64,000 bases of DNA from Streptomyces formicae (GTDB lineage: Bacteria; Actinomycetota; Actinomycetes; Streptomycetales; Streptomycetaceae). This document shows positions 41,277 through 49,439 of this stretch, one piece after another. Each line of letters starts with the position of its first letter. The stretch's first letter is position 1. Where the stretch lies: assembly GCF_022647665.1 (NCBI RefSeq), contig NZ_CP071872.1, positions 4,774,001 through 4,838,000 of the forward strand. Reading direction: 5' to 3'. Made by a program: the position numbers and the translations under genes. Below the pieces are notes generated by a model, which made no database searches, was not told the origin of the DNA, and was given only the letters and a program-made list of their open reading frames with translations.

Positions 41277-42506
41277 CTAGCGGATCGGCACCCCGGACAG
41301 CGTGCGGGCGATCACCAGGCGCTGGATCTCGCTCGTGCCCTCGAAGATCGTGTAGATCGCGGCGTCGCGGTGCATGCGCTCCACCGGGTACTCACGGGTG
41401 AAGCCGTTGCCGCCGAGGATCTGGACGGCCTGTGCGGTGACCTTCTTGGCGACCTCGCTGGCGAAGAGCTTGGACATCGAGCCCTCGGCCGCGGTGAACG
41501 GCTTGCCGCTCACCGCCATCCAGGAGGCGCGCCAGACGAGCAGCCGGGCCGCGTCGATCTGCGTGCGCATGTCGGCGAGCTGGAAGGCGATGCCCTGGTT
41601 GTCGATGATCGGGCGGCCGAACTGCTCACGGGTCCTGGCGTAGTCGAGCGCGTAGTCGTACGCGGCGCGGGCCGTGCCGACCGCCATGGCGCCGACGGCG
41701 GGGCGGGACGCCTCGAAGGTCGCCATGGCGGCGTTCTTCACCCGCTCGCCGCCGCCCGCCTTTGCTCGCTCGCGGGCGCGGGCGAGGCGCTCGTCGAGCT
41801 TCTCCTTGCCGCCGAGGAGGCAGGAGCCGGGCACGCGGACGTTCTCGAGGACGACCTCGGCGGTGTGGGAGGCGCGGATGCCGTGCTTCTTGAACTTCTG
41901 GCCCTGGGAGAGACCGGGGGTGTTCGGCGGCACGATGAAGGAGGCGTGGCCCTTGGTGCCGAGCTCCGGGTCGACCACGGCGACGACGACATGGACATTG
42001 GCGATGCCGCCGTTGGTCGCCCAGGTCTTCGTGCCGTTGAGGACCCATTCGTCCTTGGCCTCGTCGTAGACGGCGCGGGTGCGCATCGAGCCGACGTCGG
42101 AGCCGGCGTCGGGCTCGGAGGAGCAGAAGGCGGCGACCTTCACGTCCTGGACGTCGCCGTACATCTGCGGGATCCAGGTGCCGATCTGCTCCTCGGTGCC
42201 GTTGGCGAGGACGCCGACGGCGGCGAGTCCGGTGCCGACGATGGAGAGGGCGATGCCGGCGTCGCCCCAGAAGAGCTCCTCCATGGCCATCGGGATGCCG
42301 AGGCCGGTGGGGTCGAAGAACTGCTGGGCGTAGAAGTCGAGGGAGTAGATGCCGACCTTGGCGGCCTCCTGGATGACCGGCCAGGGTGTCTCCTCGCGCT
42401 CGTCCCACTCCGCGGCGGCCGGGCGGATCACGTCCTTCGCGAAGCCGTGCAGCCAGTCGCGCACCTGCTTCTGGTCGTCGTTGAGATCGAGCGCGAACTC
42501 GGTCAT
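41277..42506 (-). CDS. acyl-CoA dehydrogenase
   Basis: 409 residues; ATG 42506 behind GGAGGGG. FAD-dependent alpha,beta-dehydrogenation of acyl-CoA in fatty or branched acid oxidation. Recognisable are CSSEPDAGSDVGSMRT (substrate/FAD-binding signature), WVLNGTKTWATNG, YARTREQFGRPI, QILGGNGFTREYPVERMHRD and the catalytic Glu in YTIFEGTSEIQRL. It is divergent from a TetR gene with palindromes in between, which suggests repression relieved by an acyl-CoA. Chain-length preference is not evident. Confidence 0.93.
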   Translation of the reverse strand: MTEFALDLNDDQKQVRDWLHGFAKDVIRPAAAEWDEREETPWPVIQEAAKVGIYSLDFYAQQFFDPTGLGIPMAMEELFWGDAGIALSIVGTGLAAVGVLANGTEEQIGTWIPQMYGDVQDVKVAAFCSSEPDAGSDVGSMRTRAVYDEAKDEWVLNGTKTWATNGGIANVHVVVAVVDPELGTKGHASFIVPPNTPGLSQGQKFKKHGIRASHTAEVVLENVRVPGSCLLGGKEKLDERLARARERAKAGGGERVKNAAMATFEASRPAVGAMAVGTARAAYDYALDYARTREQFGRPIIDNQGIAFQLADMRTQIDAARLLVWRASWMAVSGKPFTAAEGSMSKLFASEVAKKVTAQAVQILGGNGFTREYPVERMHRDAAIYTIFEGTSEIQRLVIARTLSGVPIR

Positions 42507-42548
42507 TTTCCCCTCCTGATGTGCATCCACTCGCCCGCAGCGACACGT

Positions 42549-42578
42549 GTTACTAGCGGTAACCGCAGTCTGTTACCG
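42549..42578. promoter_or_regulatory. overlapping palindromes, candidate TetR operator
   Basis: CGGTAAC (42557-42563) and GTTACCG (42572-42578) form a 7-bp inverted repeat with an eight-base spacer; the left arm also pairs with GTTAC at 42549-42553 (GTTAC-TAGCG-GTAAC). The three half-sites lie about 45 bases upstream of the acyl-CoA dehydrogenase start and 100 upstream of the TetR start. Confidence 0.6.
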
Positions 42579-42679
42579 GCAGGTACGGGCTGTCAACCGC
42601 CATCGGCGCGATCGGCACCCGGGCCCGGCGGAGTGTTACGTTGCGCAGGCCTCAGGACAACAACGGGCGGGGAGACACC

Positions 42680-43327
42680 ATGGAGACCACGACTCATCAG
42701 ACCGACCAGCAGCGGTCGGTGGACCAGCGGCGACGGGAGCTTCTCGAAGCCGCGGACCGCGTGGTGCTCAGGGACGGCCCTGGCGCGTCCATGAACGCGA
42801 TCGCGGCGGAGGCGGGGATCACCAAGCCGATCCTGTACCGGCACTTCGGCGACAAGAGCGGACTCTACCGCGCCCTCGCCAAGCGGCACACCGACGCCTT
42901 GCTGGACGCACTGCGCACGGCGATCGACGCCAGCTCCGACCGGCGCGAGCGGGTCGAGCACACGCTCGACACCTACCTCGCGGCGATCGAGGCGCGTCCG
43001 CAGGTCTACCGCTTCCTGATGCACCCCGCCGACGACGCCCAGCAGTCCGAGCAGGGCTTCGACGTCGGACGCCACTCGGCGCCGCTGCTGCGCCGCCTCG
43101 GCGAGGAGCTGGCGAAGGTCATCGCCGACCGGGTCGACCTCGGTCCCGGCGGTGACGAGCTGGCCCGGATCTGGGGCCATGGCATCGTCGGCATGATGCA
43201 CGGCGCCGGCGACTGGTGGCTGGGCGAACGCCCGTGCTCGCGGCAGCAGTTGGTCGGGAGCCTGGCGGACCTGCTGTGGGGCCGCCTGTCGGTGGCGGAG
43301 GACCGCGCCGGCAGCCCGGGCTTCTGA
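42680..43327 (+). CDS. TetR family transcriptional regulator
   Basis: 215 residues from ATG 42680 (GGGGAGA upstream). The N-terminal helix-turn-helix (about residues 15-60) reads RRRELLEAADRVVLRDG, AIAAEAGITKPILYRHFGDKSGLY. The C-terminal ligand domain contains YRFLMHPADDAQQ and GIVGMMHGAGDWWL. Divergent from an acyl-CoA dehydrogenase gene, it probably represses that gene and itself and responds to a fatty acyl-CoA. The ligand is inferred from context only. Confidence 0.9.
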   Translation: METTTHQTDQQRSVDQRRRELLEAADRVVLRDGPGASMNAIAAEAGITKPILYRHFGDKSGLYRALAKRHTDALLDALRTAIDASSDRRERVEHTLDTYLAAIEARPQVYRFLMHPADDAQQSEQGFDVGRHSAPLLRRLGEELAKVIADRVDLGPGGDELARIWGHGIVGMMHGAGDWWLGERPCSRQQLVGSLADLLWGRLSVAEDRAGSPGF

Positions 43328-43347
43328 CGAGGCCCCGCCCCCGGGCA

Positions 43348-43938
43348 TCAGCCTCGCCGGCGTCCGAGCCAGGGTCCGGGGGCCACCGGTGAGGGCCACC
43401 GGCTCCCCCACGCCGTGCGCCGCACCGCACGCAGGGCGCGCCGGCGGCGCCGGCCGGTGACGTGGTCCAGGTAGACCCCGCCCTCCAGGTGGTCGCACTC
43501 GTGCTGGAGGCACCTGGCGAAGAACCCGGTGCCCTCCACCCGTACCGGCGCGCCCTCGGCCGTCACACCCTCCACGACCGCACGGTCGTAGCGCGGCGTC
43601 CCCGCCTCGATCCCCGGCAGCGACAGACAGCCCTCGGGGCCGCGTACCTCGACCCCGTCCGCGGCGACGAGCCGCGGATTCACCACGTGCCCGAGGTGGC
43701 GCACATCCTCGTCGTCGGGGCAGTCGTACACGAAGACCCGCAGCCCCACACCGATCTGGTTCGCCGCGAGCCCGACGCCGTTGGCCGCGTACATTGTCGC
43801 GTACATGTCCTCGAGCAACCGCGCCAGCGACGGGCCGAAGTCGGTGACCGGCTCGCAGGGCGCGTGCAGCACGGGGTCGCCGAGCAGGCGCATGGCGCGG
43901 ACGCGTCCGGAACTGCCGGGGATCGGTCGGTTTCGCAT
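43348..43938 (-). CDS. def: peptide deformylase
   Basis: 196 residues from ATG 43938 (an in-frame ATG at 43893 is possible). It removes the formyl group from nascent proteins. The three family motifs are present: GVGLAANQIG (about residue 54), EGCLSLPG with the metal Cys (about 102) and QHECDHLEG with two metal His and the catalytic Glu (about 147). The C-terminal 40 residues are Arg/Pro-rich, as in other streptomycete second copies. Streptomyces usually has more than one deformylase, so this may be an accessory one. Divergent from murT. Confidence 0.93.
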   Translation of the reverse strand: MRNRPIPGSSGRVRAMRLLGDPVLHAPCEPVTDFGPSLARLLEDMYATMYAANGVGLAANQIGVGLRVFVYDCPDDEDVRHLGHVVNPRLVAADGVEVRGPEGCLSLPGIEAGTPRYDRAVVEGVTAEGAPVRVEGTGFFARCLQHECDHLEGGVYLDHVTGRRRRRALRAVRRTAWGSRWPSPVAPGPWLGRRRG

Positions 43939-44041
43939 GGCGGCAAGGTTACGTTCCGCCCACCTGCGCGAACCGCGGTTCGGGCCCGTGACCGGATCTC
44001 GATAGGCTGAGCCCCGACCGACGCAAGGAGGATCAAGGACG

Positions 44042-45289
44042 ATGGCAGGACACCCTGGCAACGCAGAGCCGCTGTCGCCGCGGGCCAAGCTGGCCGTGAC
44101 GGCAGGAAAGGCCGCAGCGGCGGTGTCGCGCGCAGCGGGACGTGGCAGCGGATCGGTGATCGGCGGCCGGGTGGCGCTGAAACTCGACCCGGATCTGCTG
44201 ACGCGGCTGGCGCAGCATCTCGACGTCATCCTGGTGTCGGCGACGAACGGCAAGACGACCACCACCCGGCTCATCGCCGAGGCGCTGCGCGCCAGTGGCC
44301 CGGTCGTCTCGAACGCGCTGGGCGCGAACATGCCCGCGGGCATCACGTCCGCGCTCGCCGGCGGCTCCGACTCCAAGTACGGCGTCATCGAGGTCGACGA
44401 GAAGTACCTGGCCGGAGTCGCCCGCGACACCACCCCCAAGGCCATCGCGCTGCTCAACCTCTCCCGCGACCAGCTCGACCGCGCCGCCGAGACCCGGATG
44501 CTCGCCGAGAAGTGGCGCGAGGGCCTCTCCGGCACGAAGGCGGTCGTCATCGCCAACGCCGACGACCCGCTGATCGTCTGGGCCGCGTCCTCCTCCGCCA
44601 ACGTGGTGTGGGTGGCCGCCGGGCAGGAGTGGAAGGACGACGCCTGGTCCTGCCCCTCCTGCGGCGGTGTGATGCAGCGCCCCGGCGACGACTGGTTCTG
44701 CGGCGAGTGCGGCTTCCGCCGGCCCCCCGTGAGCTGGGCGCTGAGCGGCGACCACGTCCTCGACCCGCACGGCTCGGCCTGGCCGATCCACCTCCAGCTC
44801 CCGGGCCGCGCCAACAAGGCGAACGCCACCACCTCCGCCGCGGTCGCCGCCGTCTTCGGCGTCCCGCCACAGGTCGCGCTGGAGCGCATGTACCAGGTGC
44901 AGGCCGTCGCCGGACGGTACGACGTGGTGTCATTCCTCGGCCGCGACCTGCGGCTGCTGCTGGCCAAGAACCCGGCCGGCTGGCTGGAGACGTTCTCGCT
45001 GATCGACCCGCCGCCGACCCCGGTGATCCTCTCCGTCAACGCCCGCGGCGCCGACGGCACGGACACCTCCTGGCTGTGGGACGTCGACTACACCCGGCTC
45101 GCCGGACACCCGATCCTGGTGATCGGTGACCGCAGGCTGGACCTGGCCGTCCGCCTCGAGGTCGCGGGCCTGGAGTTCCGGGTCTGCGACACCGTCGAGG
45201 AGGCCGTGCAGCTCGCCCCGCCCGGCCGGATCGAGCTCATCGCCAACTACACCGCCTTCCAGGACGTACGCCGCCGCGTCGGCAACTGA
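44042..45289 (+). CDS. murT: lipid II isoglutaminyl synthase, Mur ligase subunit
   Basis: 415 residues; ATG 44042 with GGAGG upstream. MurT/GatD amidates the alpha-carboxyl of D-Glu in lipid II. ATP-binding ATNGKTTTTRL is at about residue 60, and the inserted zinc ribbon WSCPSCGG...CGECG lies at about 205-225, a feature of MurT. The DUF1727 C-terminal domain contains NPAGWLETFSLI and the catalytic-triad Asp region LWDVDYTRL. It is followed 26 bases later by gatD. Confidence 0.95.
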   Translation: MAGHPGNAEPLSPRAKLAVTAGKAAAAVSRAAGRGSGSVIGGRVALKLDPDLLTRLAQHLDVILVSATNGKTTTTRLIAEALRASGPVVSNALGANMPAGITSALAGGSDSKYGVIEVDEKYLAGVARDTTPKAIALLNLSRDQLDRAAETRMLAEKWREGLSGTKAVVIANADDPLIVWAASSSANVVWVAAGQEWKDDAWSCPSCGGVMQRPGDDWFCGECGFRRPPVSWALSGDHVLDPHGSAWPIHLQLPGRANKANATTSAAVAAVFGVPPQVALERMYQVQAVAGRYDVVSFLGRDLRLLLAKNPAGWLETFSLIDPPPTPVILSVNARGADGTDTSWLWDVDYTRLAGHPILVIGDRRLDLAVRLEVAGLEFRVCDTVEEAVQLAPPGRIELIANYTAFQDVRRRVGN

Positions 45290-45315
45290 GCCGGCAGACC
45301 AGAGGAAACGAGAGC

Positions 45316-46044
45316 ATGAGCGACAGCAGTCTGCGCCTGGTCTGGGTCTACCCGGACCTGCTCAGCACGTACGGGGACCAGGGCAACGCCCTGGTCGTGG
45401 AGCGCCGGGCGCGGCAGCGCCGACTCGGCGTCACGCGCGTCGACGTCCGCAGCGACCAGCCGGTGCCGACCTCCGGTGACATCTACCTGATCGGCGGCGG
45501 CGAGGACCGGCCGCAGCGGCTCGCGGCCGAGCGGCTGCGCCGCGACGGCGGCCTCTCCCGGGCCGCGTCCAACGGTGCGATCATCTTCTCGGTCTGCGCC
45601 GGGTACCAGATCCTCGGCCACGAGTTCATCAACGACCTGGGCGAGCGCGAGCCGGGCCTCGGGCTGCTCGACGTGATCTCCACGCGCGGCGAGGGCGAGC
45701 GGTGCGTCGGTGACGTCCTCGCGGACATCGACCCGCGGCTGGGCCTGCCGCAGCTGACGGGCTTCGAGAACCACCAGGGCATCACGCATCTCGGACCGAC
45801 GGCCCGGCCGTTCGCGCGCACCGTGTTCGGCAACGGCAACGGCACGGGCGACGGTACCGAGGGCGCGTACAACGACACCGTCTTCGGCACGTACATGCAC
45901 GGCCCGGTCATGGCCCGCAATCCGCAGATCGCGGATCTGCTGCTGAAGCTGGCGCTTGACGTGAACGCACTGCCGCCGACCGACGATCAGTGGTACGAGG
46001 CGCTGCGCGCCGAGCGCATCGCGGCGGCGGCCCAGCCGGCCTGA
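45316..46044 (+). CDS. gatD: lipid II isoglutaminyl synthase, glutamine amidotransferase subunit
   Basis: 242 residues, class I (CobB/CobQ-like) glutaminase that supplies ammonia to MurT. The nucleophile Cys is in IIFSVCAGYQILG, and the catalytic His in GTYMHGPVMARNP. YPDLLSTYGDQGN at the N-terminus is the usual GatD start. It lies in an operon with murT; both act at the cytosolic face of the membrane on lipid II. Confidence 0.95.
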   Translation: MSDSSLRLVWVYPDLLSTYGDQGNALVVERRARQRRLGVTRVDVRSDQPVPTSGDIYLIGGGEDRPQRLAAERLRRDGGLSRAASNGAIIFSVCAGYQILGHEFINDLGEREPGLGLLDVISTRGEGERCVGDVLADIDPRLGLPQLTGFENHQGITHLGPTARPFARTVFGNGNGTGDGTEGAYNDTVFGTYMHGPVMARNPQIADLLLKLALDVNALPPTDDQWYEALRAERIAAAAQPA

Positions 46045-46212
46045 CCTGCGGTCCGCGGCCTCCGCCCCGCAAGCAGATTCGTACGAACATCCGGTGTCCA
46101 CGGTGCGGGACGTCCGGTTCGGCCCCCGCCACCTGCCGCCGGTAGGCTGGCGGGGATCCAACCGGACGACGTGGTCCGGGAGTCGGCCCACGTTGCAAAG
46201 GTATTCGGGCTC

Positions 46213-47238
46213 ATGCGCATTGGTGTCCTCACGTCCGGCGGCGACTGCCCCGGTCTGAACGCGGTCATCCGTTCCGTCGTGCACCGCGCCGTCGTGGACC
46301 ACGGCGACGAGGTCATCGGCTTCCACGACGGCTGGAAGGGCCTGCTGGAGGCCGACTACCGCAAGCTCGACCTCGACGCGGTGGCCGGCATCCTGGCCCG
46401 CGGCGGCACGATCCTCGGCTCGTCCCGGGTGCAGCCGGCCCATCTGGTCGACGGCGTCGAGCGCGCCAAGGGCCACGTCGCCGAGCTGGGTCTCGACGCG
46501 ATCATCCCGATCGGCGGCGAGGGCACGCTGAAGGCCGCCAACCTCCTCTCCGAGGCGGGGCTGCCGATCGTCGGCGTACCGAAGACCATCGACAACGACA
46601 TCGCCTCGACCGACGTCACCTTCGGCTTCGACACCGCCGTCGGGGTCGCGACGGAGGCGCTGGACCGGCTGAAGACGACCGCCGAGTCGCACCAGCGGGT
46701 ACTGATCGTCGAGGTCATGGGCCGCCACACCGGCTGGATCGCGCTGCACTCCGGCATGGCGGCCGGTGCGCACGCCATCGTCGTGCCGGAGCGCCCCTTC
46801 GACATCGACGAGCTGACCAAGCGGGTCGGCGCGCGCTTCGAGGCGGGCAAGCGGTTCGCGATCGTCGTGGTCGCGGAGGGCGCCAAGCCGCGCGAGGGCA
46901 CGATGGAGTTCGACGAGGGCGGCCGGGACATCTACGGGCACGAGCGCTTCGCGGGCGTCGCCCGGCAGCTCTCCGTCGAGCTGGAGCACCGGCTCGGCAA
47001 GGAGGCCCGGCCGGTGATCCTCGGGCATGTGCAGCGCGGCGGCACACCGACCGCGTACGACCGCGTCCTCGCCACCCGGTTCGGCTGGCACGCCGTGGAG
47101 GCCGCGCACCGCGGCGAGTTCGGGATGCTGACGGCGCTGCGCGGCACGGACATCACGATGGTGCCGCTGGCACAGGCGGTGGAGACGCTGAAGACGGTTC
47201 CCGACGAGCGGTACGCCGAGGCGGAGTGCGTCCTCTGA
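46213..47238 (+). CDS. pfkA: 6-phosphofructokinase
   Basis: 341 residues from ATG 46213. It phosphorylates fructose-6-phosphate in glycolysis. The nucleotide loop IGVLTSGGDCPGLNAVIR, GGEGTLKAA (Gly at the position that is Asp in PPi-dependent enzymes), PKTIDNDIASTDVTFGFDT (catalytic Asp) and MGRHTGWIAL are present. Gly plus Lys (PKTID) at the two diagnostic positions marks the actinobacterial group III, whose Streptomyces member is ATP-dependent. A 10-bp palindrome, TTCGTACGAA (46078-46087), lies in its 168-base upstream gap. Confidence 0.93.
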   Translation: MRIGVLTSGGDCPGLNAVIRSVVHRAVVDHGDEVIGFHDGWKGLLEADYRKLDLDAVAGILARGGTILGSSRVQPAHLVDGVERAKGHVAELGLDAIIPIGGEGTLKAANLLSEAGLPIVGVPKTIDNDIASTDVTFGFDTAVGVATEALDRLKTTAESHQRVLIVEVMGRHTGWIALHSGMAAGAHAIVVPERPFDIDELTKRVGARFEAGKRFAIVVVAEGAKPREGTMEFDEGGRDIYGHERFAGVARQLSVELEHRLGKEARPVILGHVQRGGTPTAYDRVLATRFGWHAVEAAHRGEFGMLTALRGTDITMVPLAQAVETLKTVPDERYAEAECVL

Positions 47239-47256
47239 CGCCGTCGCGGACCTCAC

Positions 47257-47294
47257 GAACCGCCCCCGGTCGCAGCAGCGGCCGGGGGCGGTTC
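47257..47294 (+). terminator. terminator after pfkA
   Basis: GAACCGCCCCCGG (47257-47269) pairs exactly with CCGGGGGCGGTTC (47282-47294) around a 12-base loop. It starts 18 bases after the stop and is followed by TAGTCT. Confidence 0.85.
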
Positions 47295-47349
47295 TAGTCT
47301 GGTCCGGACAACCAGCACGAATCAGGGCGCTCCAGGGGCAGGCAGGCAC

Positions 47350-48318
47350 ATGGATCACAGCGGGCACGGCGGTCACGGTGAGCACGGGATGCCGATGGAT
47401 CTGCCGCCGTTCACGCTGGGGCGGGGCCTGGAGCTCTCCGGCGACCCCGTCTTCCTGGCCGGCTGTCTCCTCGCGCTCGGTCTGTACGCGTGGGGCGTCG
47501 TCCGGCTGCGGCGGCGCGGCGACGCGTGGCCGGTCGGCCGGACGGTCTTCTTCACCGTCGGCGTGCTGAGCATCGCGCTGGTGATGTGCACCGCGCTCAA
47601 CTCCTACGGCATGGTCATGTTTAGCGTGCACATGGTGCAGCACATGGTGATCAGCATGCTCTCGCCGATCCTGCTGCTGCTCGGCGCCCCGGTGACGCTG
47701 GCGCTGCGCGCCCTGCCGGTCGCGGGACGCGGCGCCAAGGGCCCGCGCGAGCTGCTGCTTGCGCTGCTGCACAGCCGCTACATGAAGATCGTCACGCATC
47801 CGGCGTTCACGATCCCGATGTTCATCGCGAGCCTTTACGGGCTCTACTTCACGCCGCTCTTCGACTTCCTCATGGGATCCAGGGCCGGGCACATCGCGAT
47901 GATGGTGCACTTCCTCGCCGTCGGGCTGATCTTCTTCTGGCCGATCATGGGCGTGGACCCGGGGCCGCACCGGCCGGGCTATGTGATGCGGATGCTGGAG
48001 CTGTTCGCGGGGATGCCGTTCCACGCGTTCTTCGGTATCGCGCTGATGATGGCGAGCGCGCCGATGGTGAAGGCGTACGAGAATCCGCCCGCGTCGCTCG
48101 GGATCACCGCGCTCTCCGACCAGAACGCGGCGGGCGGCATCGCCTGGGCGTTCAGCGAGATCCCGTCGGTGCTGGTGCTGATCGCGCTGGTGTTCCAGTG
48201 GTACCGCTCCGAGCAGCGCCAGGCGGTGCGCAAGGACCGGGCGGCGGACCGGGACGGGGACCGGGAGCTGGAGGCCTACAACGCGTATCTGGCCTCGCTC
48301 CAGGCGCGCGGCCGCTGA
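47350..48318 (+). CDS. CtaG-like cytochrome c oxidase assembly membrane protein
   Basis: 322 residues with about seven membrane helices. A His-rich start (MDHSGHGGHGEHGMPMD) may bind copper. VHMVQHMVISMLSPILLLLGAP, VTHPAFTIPMFIASLYGLYF and HFLAVGLIFFWPIMGVDPGP are characteristic of the caa3-type CtaG family, which helps assemble the Cu centre of cytochrome oxidase. The C-terminal 40 residues are charged and cytoplasmic. Monocistronic, with a hairpin right behind the stop codon. Confidence 0.92.
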   Translation: MDHSGHGGHGEHGMPMDLPPFTLGRGLELSGDPVFLAGCLLALGLYAWGVVRLRRRGDAWPVGRTVFFTVGVLSIALVMCTALNSYGMVMFSVHMVQHMVISMLSPILLLLGAPVTLALRALPVAGRGAKGPRELLLALLHSRYMKIVTHPAFTIPMFIASLYGLYFTPLFDFLMGSRAGHIAMMVHFLAVGLIFFWPIMGVDPGPHRPGYVMRMLELFAGMPFHAFFGIALMMASAPMVKAYENPPASLGITALSDQNAAGGIAWAFSEIPSVLVLIALVFQWYRSEQRQAVRKDRAADRDGDRELEAYNAYLASLQARGR

Positions 48319-48355
48319 GCGGGCACGGCAGAGCCCCTGCCTGGTACGTGCCCGC
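48319..48355 (+). terminator. two-part hairpin after the CtaG-like gene
   Basis: GCGGGCACG (48319-48327) pairs with CGTGCCCGC (48347-48355); inside, GGCAG pairs with CTGCC. It begins directly after the TGA. Confidence 0.7.
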
Positions 48356-48448
48356 CAGTAGCGCGAGGCACGTGTCAGGGGTCACGATGGCTGCACGGCC
48401 CTGGCCATGGCTTCCAGCGATGGCGTGTCGGCCCGGAGGAGGACGCGC

Positions 48449-48613
48449 ATGTCCGGTTCGAGTGCCACGAAGACGATGGGTGTGCTCACCGTCTCGACCC
48501 TGGTGGTCGTGACGGCCTACACGGTCGCGCTGGGGAGCAACGGCTGGCTGTGGTTCGGCTGGATCGTGCTGGGTCTCGCGACGATCGGGATGGTGGCCTC
48601 CAAGCCCACGTGA
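48449..48613 (+). CDS. small conserved membrane protein
   Basis: Fifty-four residues from ATG 48449, with GGAGGAGGA five bases upstream; longer in-frame starts lack a ribosome site. Two hydrophobic segments, VLTVSTLVVVTAYTVALG and WLWFGWIVLGLATIGMVAS, form a helical hairpin with a short N-terminal tail. Similar tiny proteins are common in Streptomyces; function unknown. It lies between ctaG-like and the two-component genes on the same strand. Confidence 0.75.
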   Translation: MSGSSATKTMGVLTVSTLVVVTAYTVALGSNGWLWFGWIVLGLATIGMVASKPT

Positions 48614-48636
48614 TCCGCGGGCGGCGGAGGTGACGC

Positions 48637-48654
48637 TTCTCAGGGTTCTTTGAG
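48637..48654 (+). promoter_or_regulatory. direct-repeat motif upstream of the response regulator
   Basis: TTCTCAGGG followed by TTCTTTGAG (48637-48654), 23 bases before the response-regulator ATG. A closely related sequence precedes the downstream lipoprotein/efflux operon (50987-51006). OmpR-type regulators bind such direct repeats overlapping the promoter, so autoregulation is likely. The motif match is by eye. Confidence 0.5.
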
Positions 48655-48677
48655 GTTCGTCCGGTACGGATGGGCGC

Positions 48678-49439
48678 ATGAGCGACCCTTCCCCCTGTGG
48701 CCCCTCCCCCAGCAGCCCCGGCCCCGGCGATGTCACCGTGCTCGTCGTCGACGACGAGCCGAACATCCGTGACCTGCTGTCCCAGACCCTGCGTCTCGTC
48801 GGCTTCCGCGTCACGACGGCTGCCACCGGCTTCGGGGCGCTCACGGCCGCCGAGTCCGGGCGGCCGGACATCGTCGTGCTCGACGTGATGCTGCCCGATG
48901 TCGACGGGTTCGAGGTGGCCGGGCGGCTGCGGGCGGCCGGCATGGACGCGCCGGTGCTCTTCCTGACCGCACGCGACTCGGTGGACGACCGGATCAGGGG
49001 CCTGACGGCGGGCGGCGACGACTACGTCACCAAGCCGTTCAGCCTGGAGGAGGTGGTCCTGCGGATCCGGGCCATCCTGCGCCGCACCCGGGGGCACGCG
49101 GCCGCCGGCGCCTGCGCCGCCGACGACGCCGTACTGCGCTACGCCGACCTCGAGCTCGACGAGGACGGGCACGAGGTGCGCAGGGGCGGACGGATCGTCG
49201 AGCTGTCACCGACCGAGTTCAATCTGCTGCTGTTCCTCATGGAGAACGCGGGACGCGTGATCAGCAAGGCACAGATCCTGGACCGGGTCTGGTCGTACGA
49301 CTTCGGCGGCGACAGCCGGATCGTCGAGTCGTACGTCTACTACCTGCGCAAGAAGATCGACGCCGCCGGTCCCCGGCTCATCCACACGGTGCGCGGGGTG
49401 GGCTACACGCTGCGGCTGCCACGCGAGGAGGGCCGGTGA
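48678..49439 (+). CDS. OmpR-family response regulator
   Basis: 253 residues. The receiver domain (about residues 18-130) has the acidic pair VVDDEPN, the phospho-acceptor Asp in DIVVLDVMLPDVDG, Thr in LFLTARDSVDD and Lys in DDYVTKPFSLEE. The C-terminal winged helix (about 155-250) contains ELSPTEFNLLLFLMENAGRV, RVWSYDFGGDSRIVESYVYYLRKK and the wing HTVRGVGYTLR. Its stop overlaps the kinase start. It probably controls the adjacent efflux operon and itself through the repeated motif. Confidence 0.94.
   Translation: MSDPSPCGPSPSSPGPGDVTVLVVDDEPNIRDLLSQTLRLVGFRVTTAATGFGALTAAESGRPDIVVLDVMLPDVDGFEVAGRLRAAGMDAPVLFLTARDSVDDRIRGLTAGGDDYVTKPFSLEEVVLRIRAILRRTRGHAAAGACAADDAVLRYADLELDEDGHEVRRGGRIVELSPTEFNLLLFLMENAGRVISKAQILDRVWSYDFGGDSRIVESYVYYLRKKIDAAGPRLIHTVRGVGYTLRLPREEGR

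Noticed and set aside
41370..42794. 474-codon plus-strand open frame opposite the acyl-CoA dehydrogenase
   Set aside because: It is the complement of acyl-CoA dehydrogenase codons and has no recognisable domain or ribosome site.
48319..48448. Searched for a tRNA or small RNA in the gap after the CtaG-like gene
   Set aside because: There is a terminator-type hairpin but no cloverleaf, TTCGAAT-like T-arm or anticodon arm.
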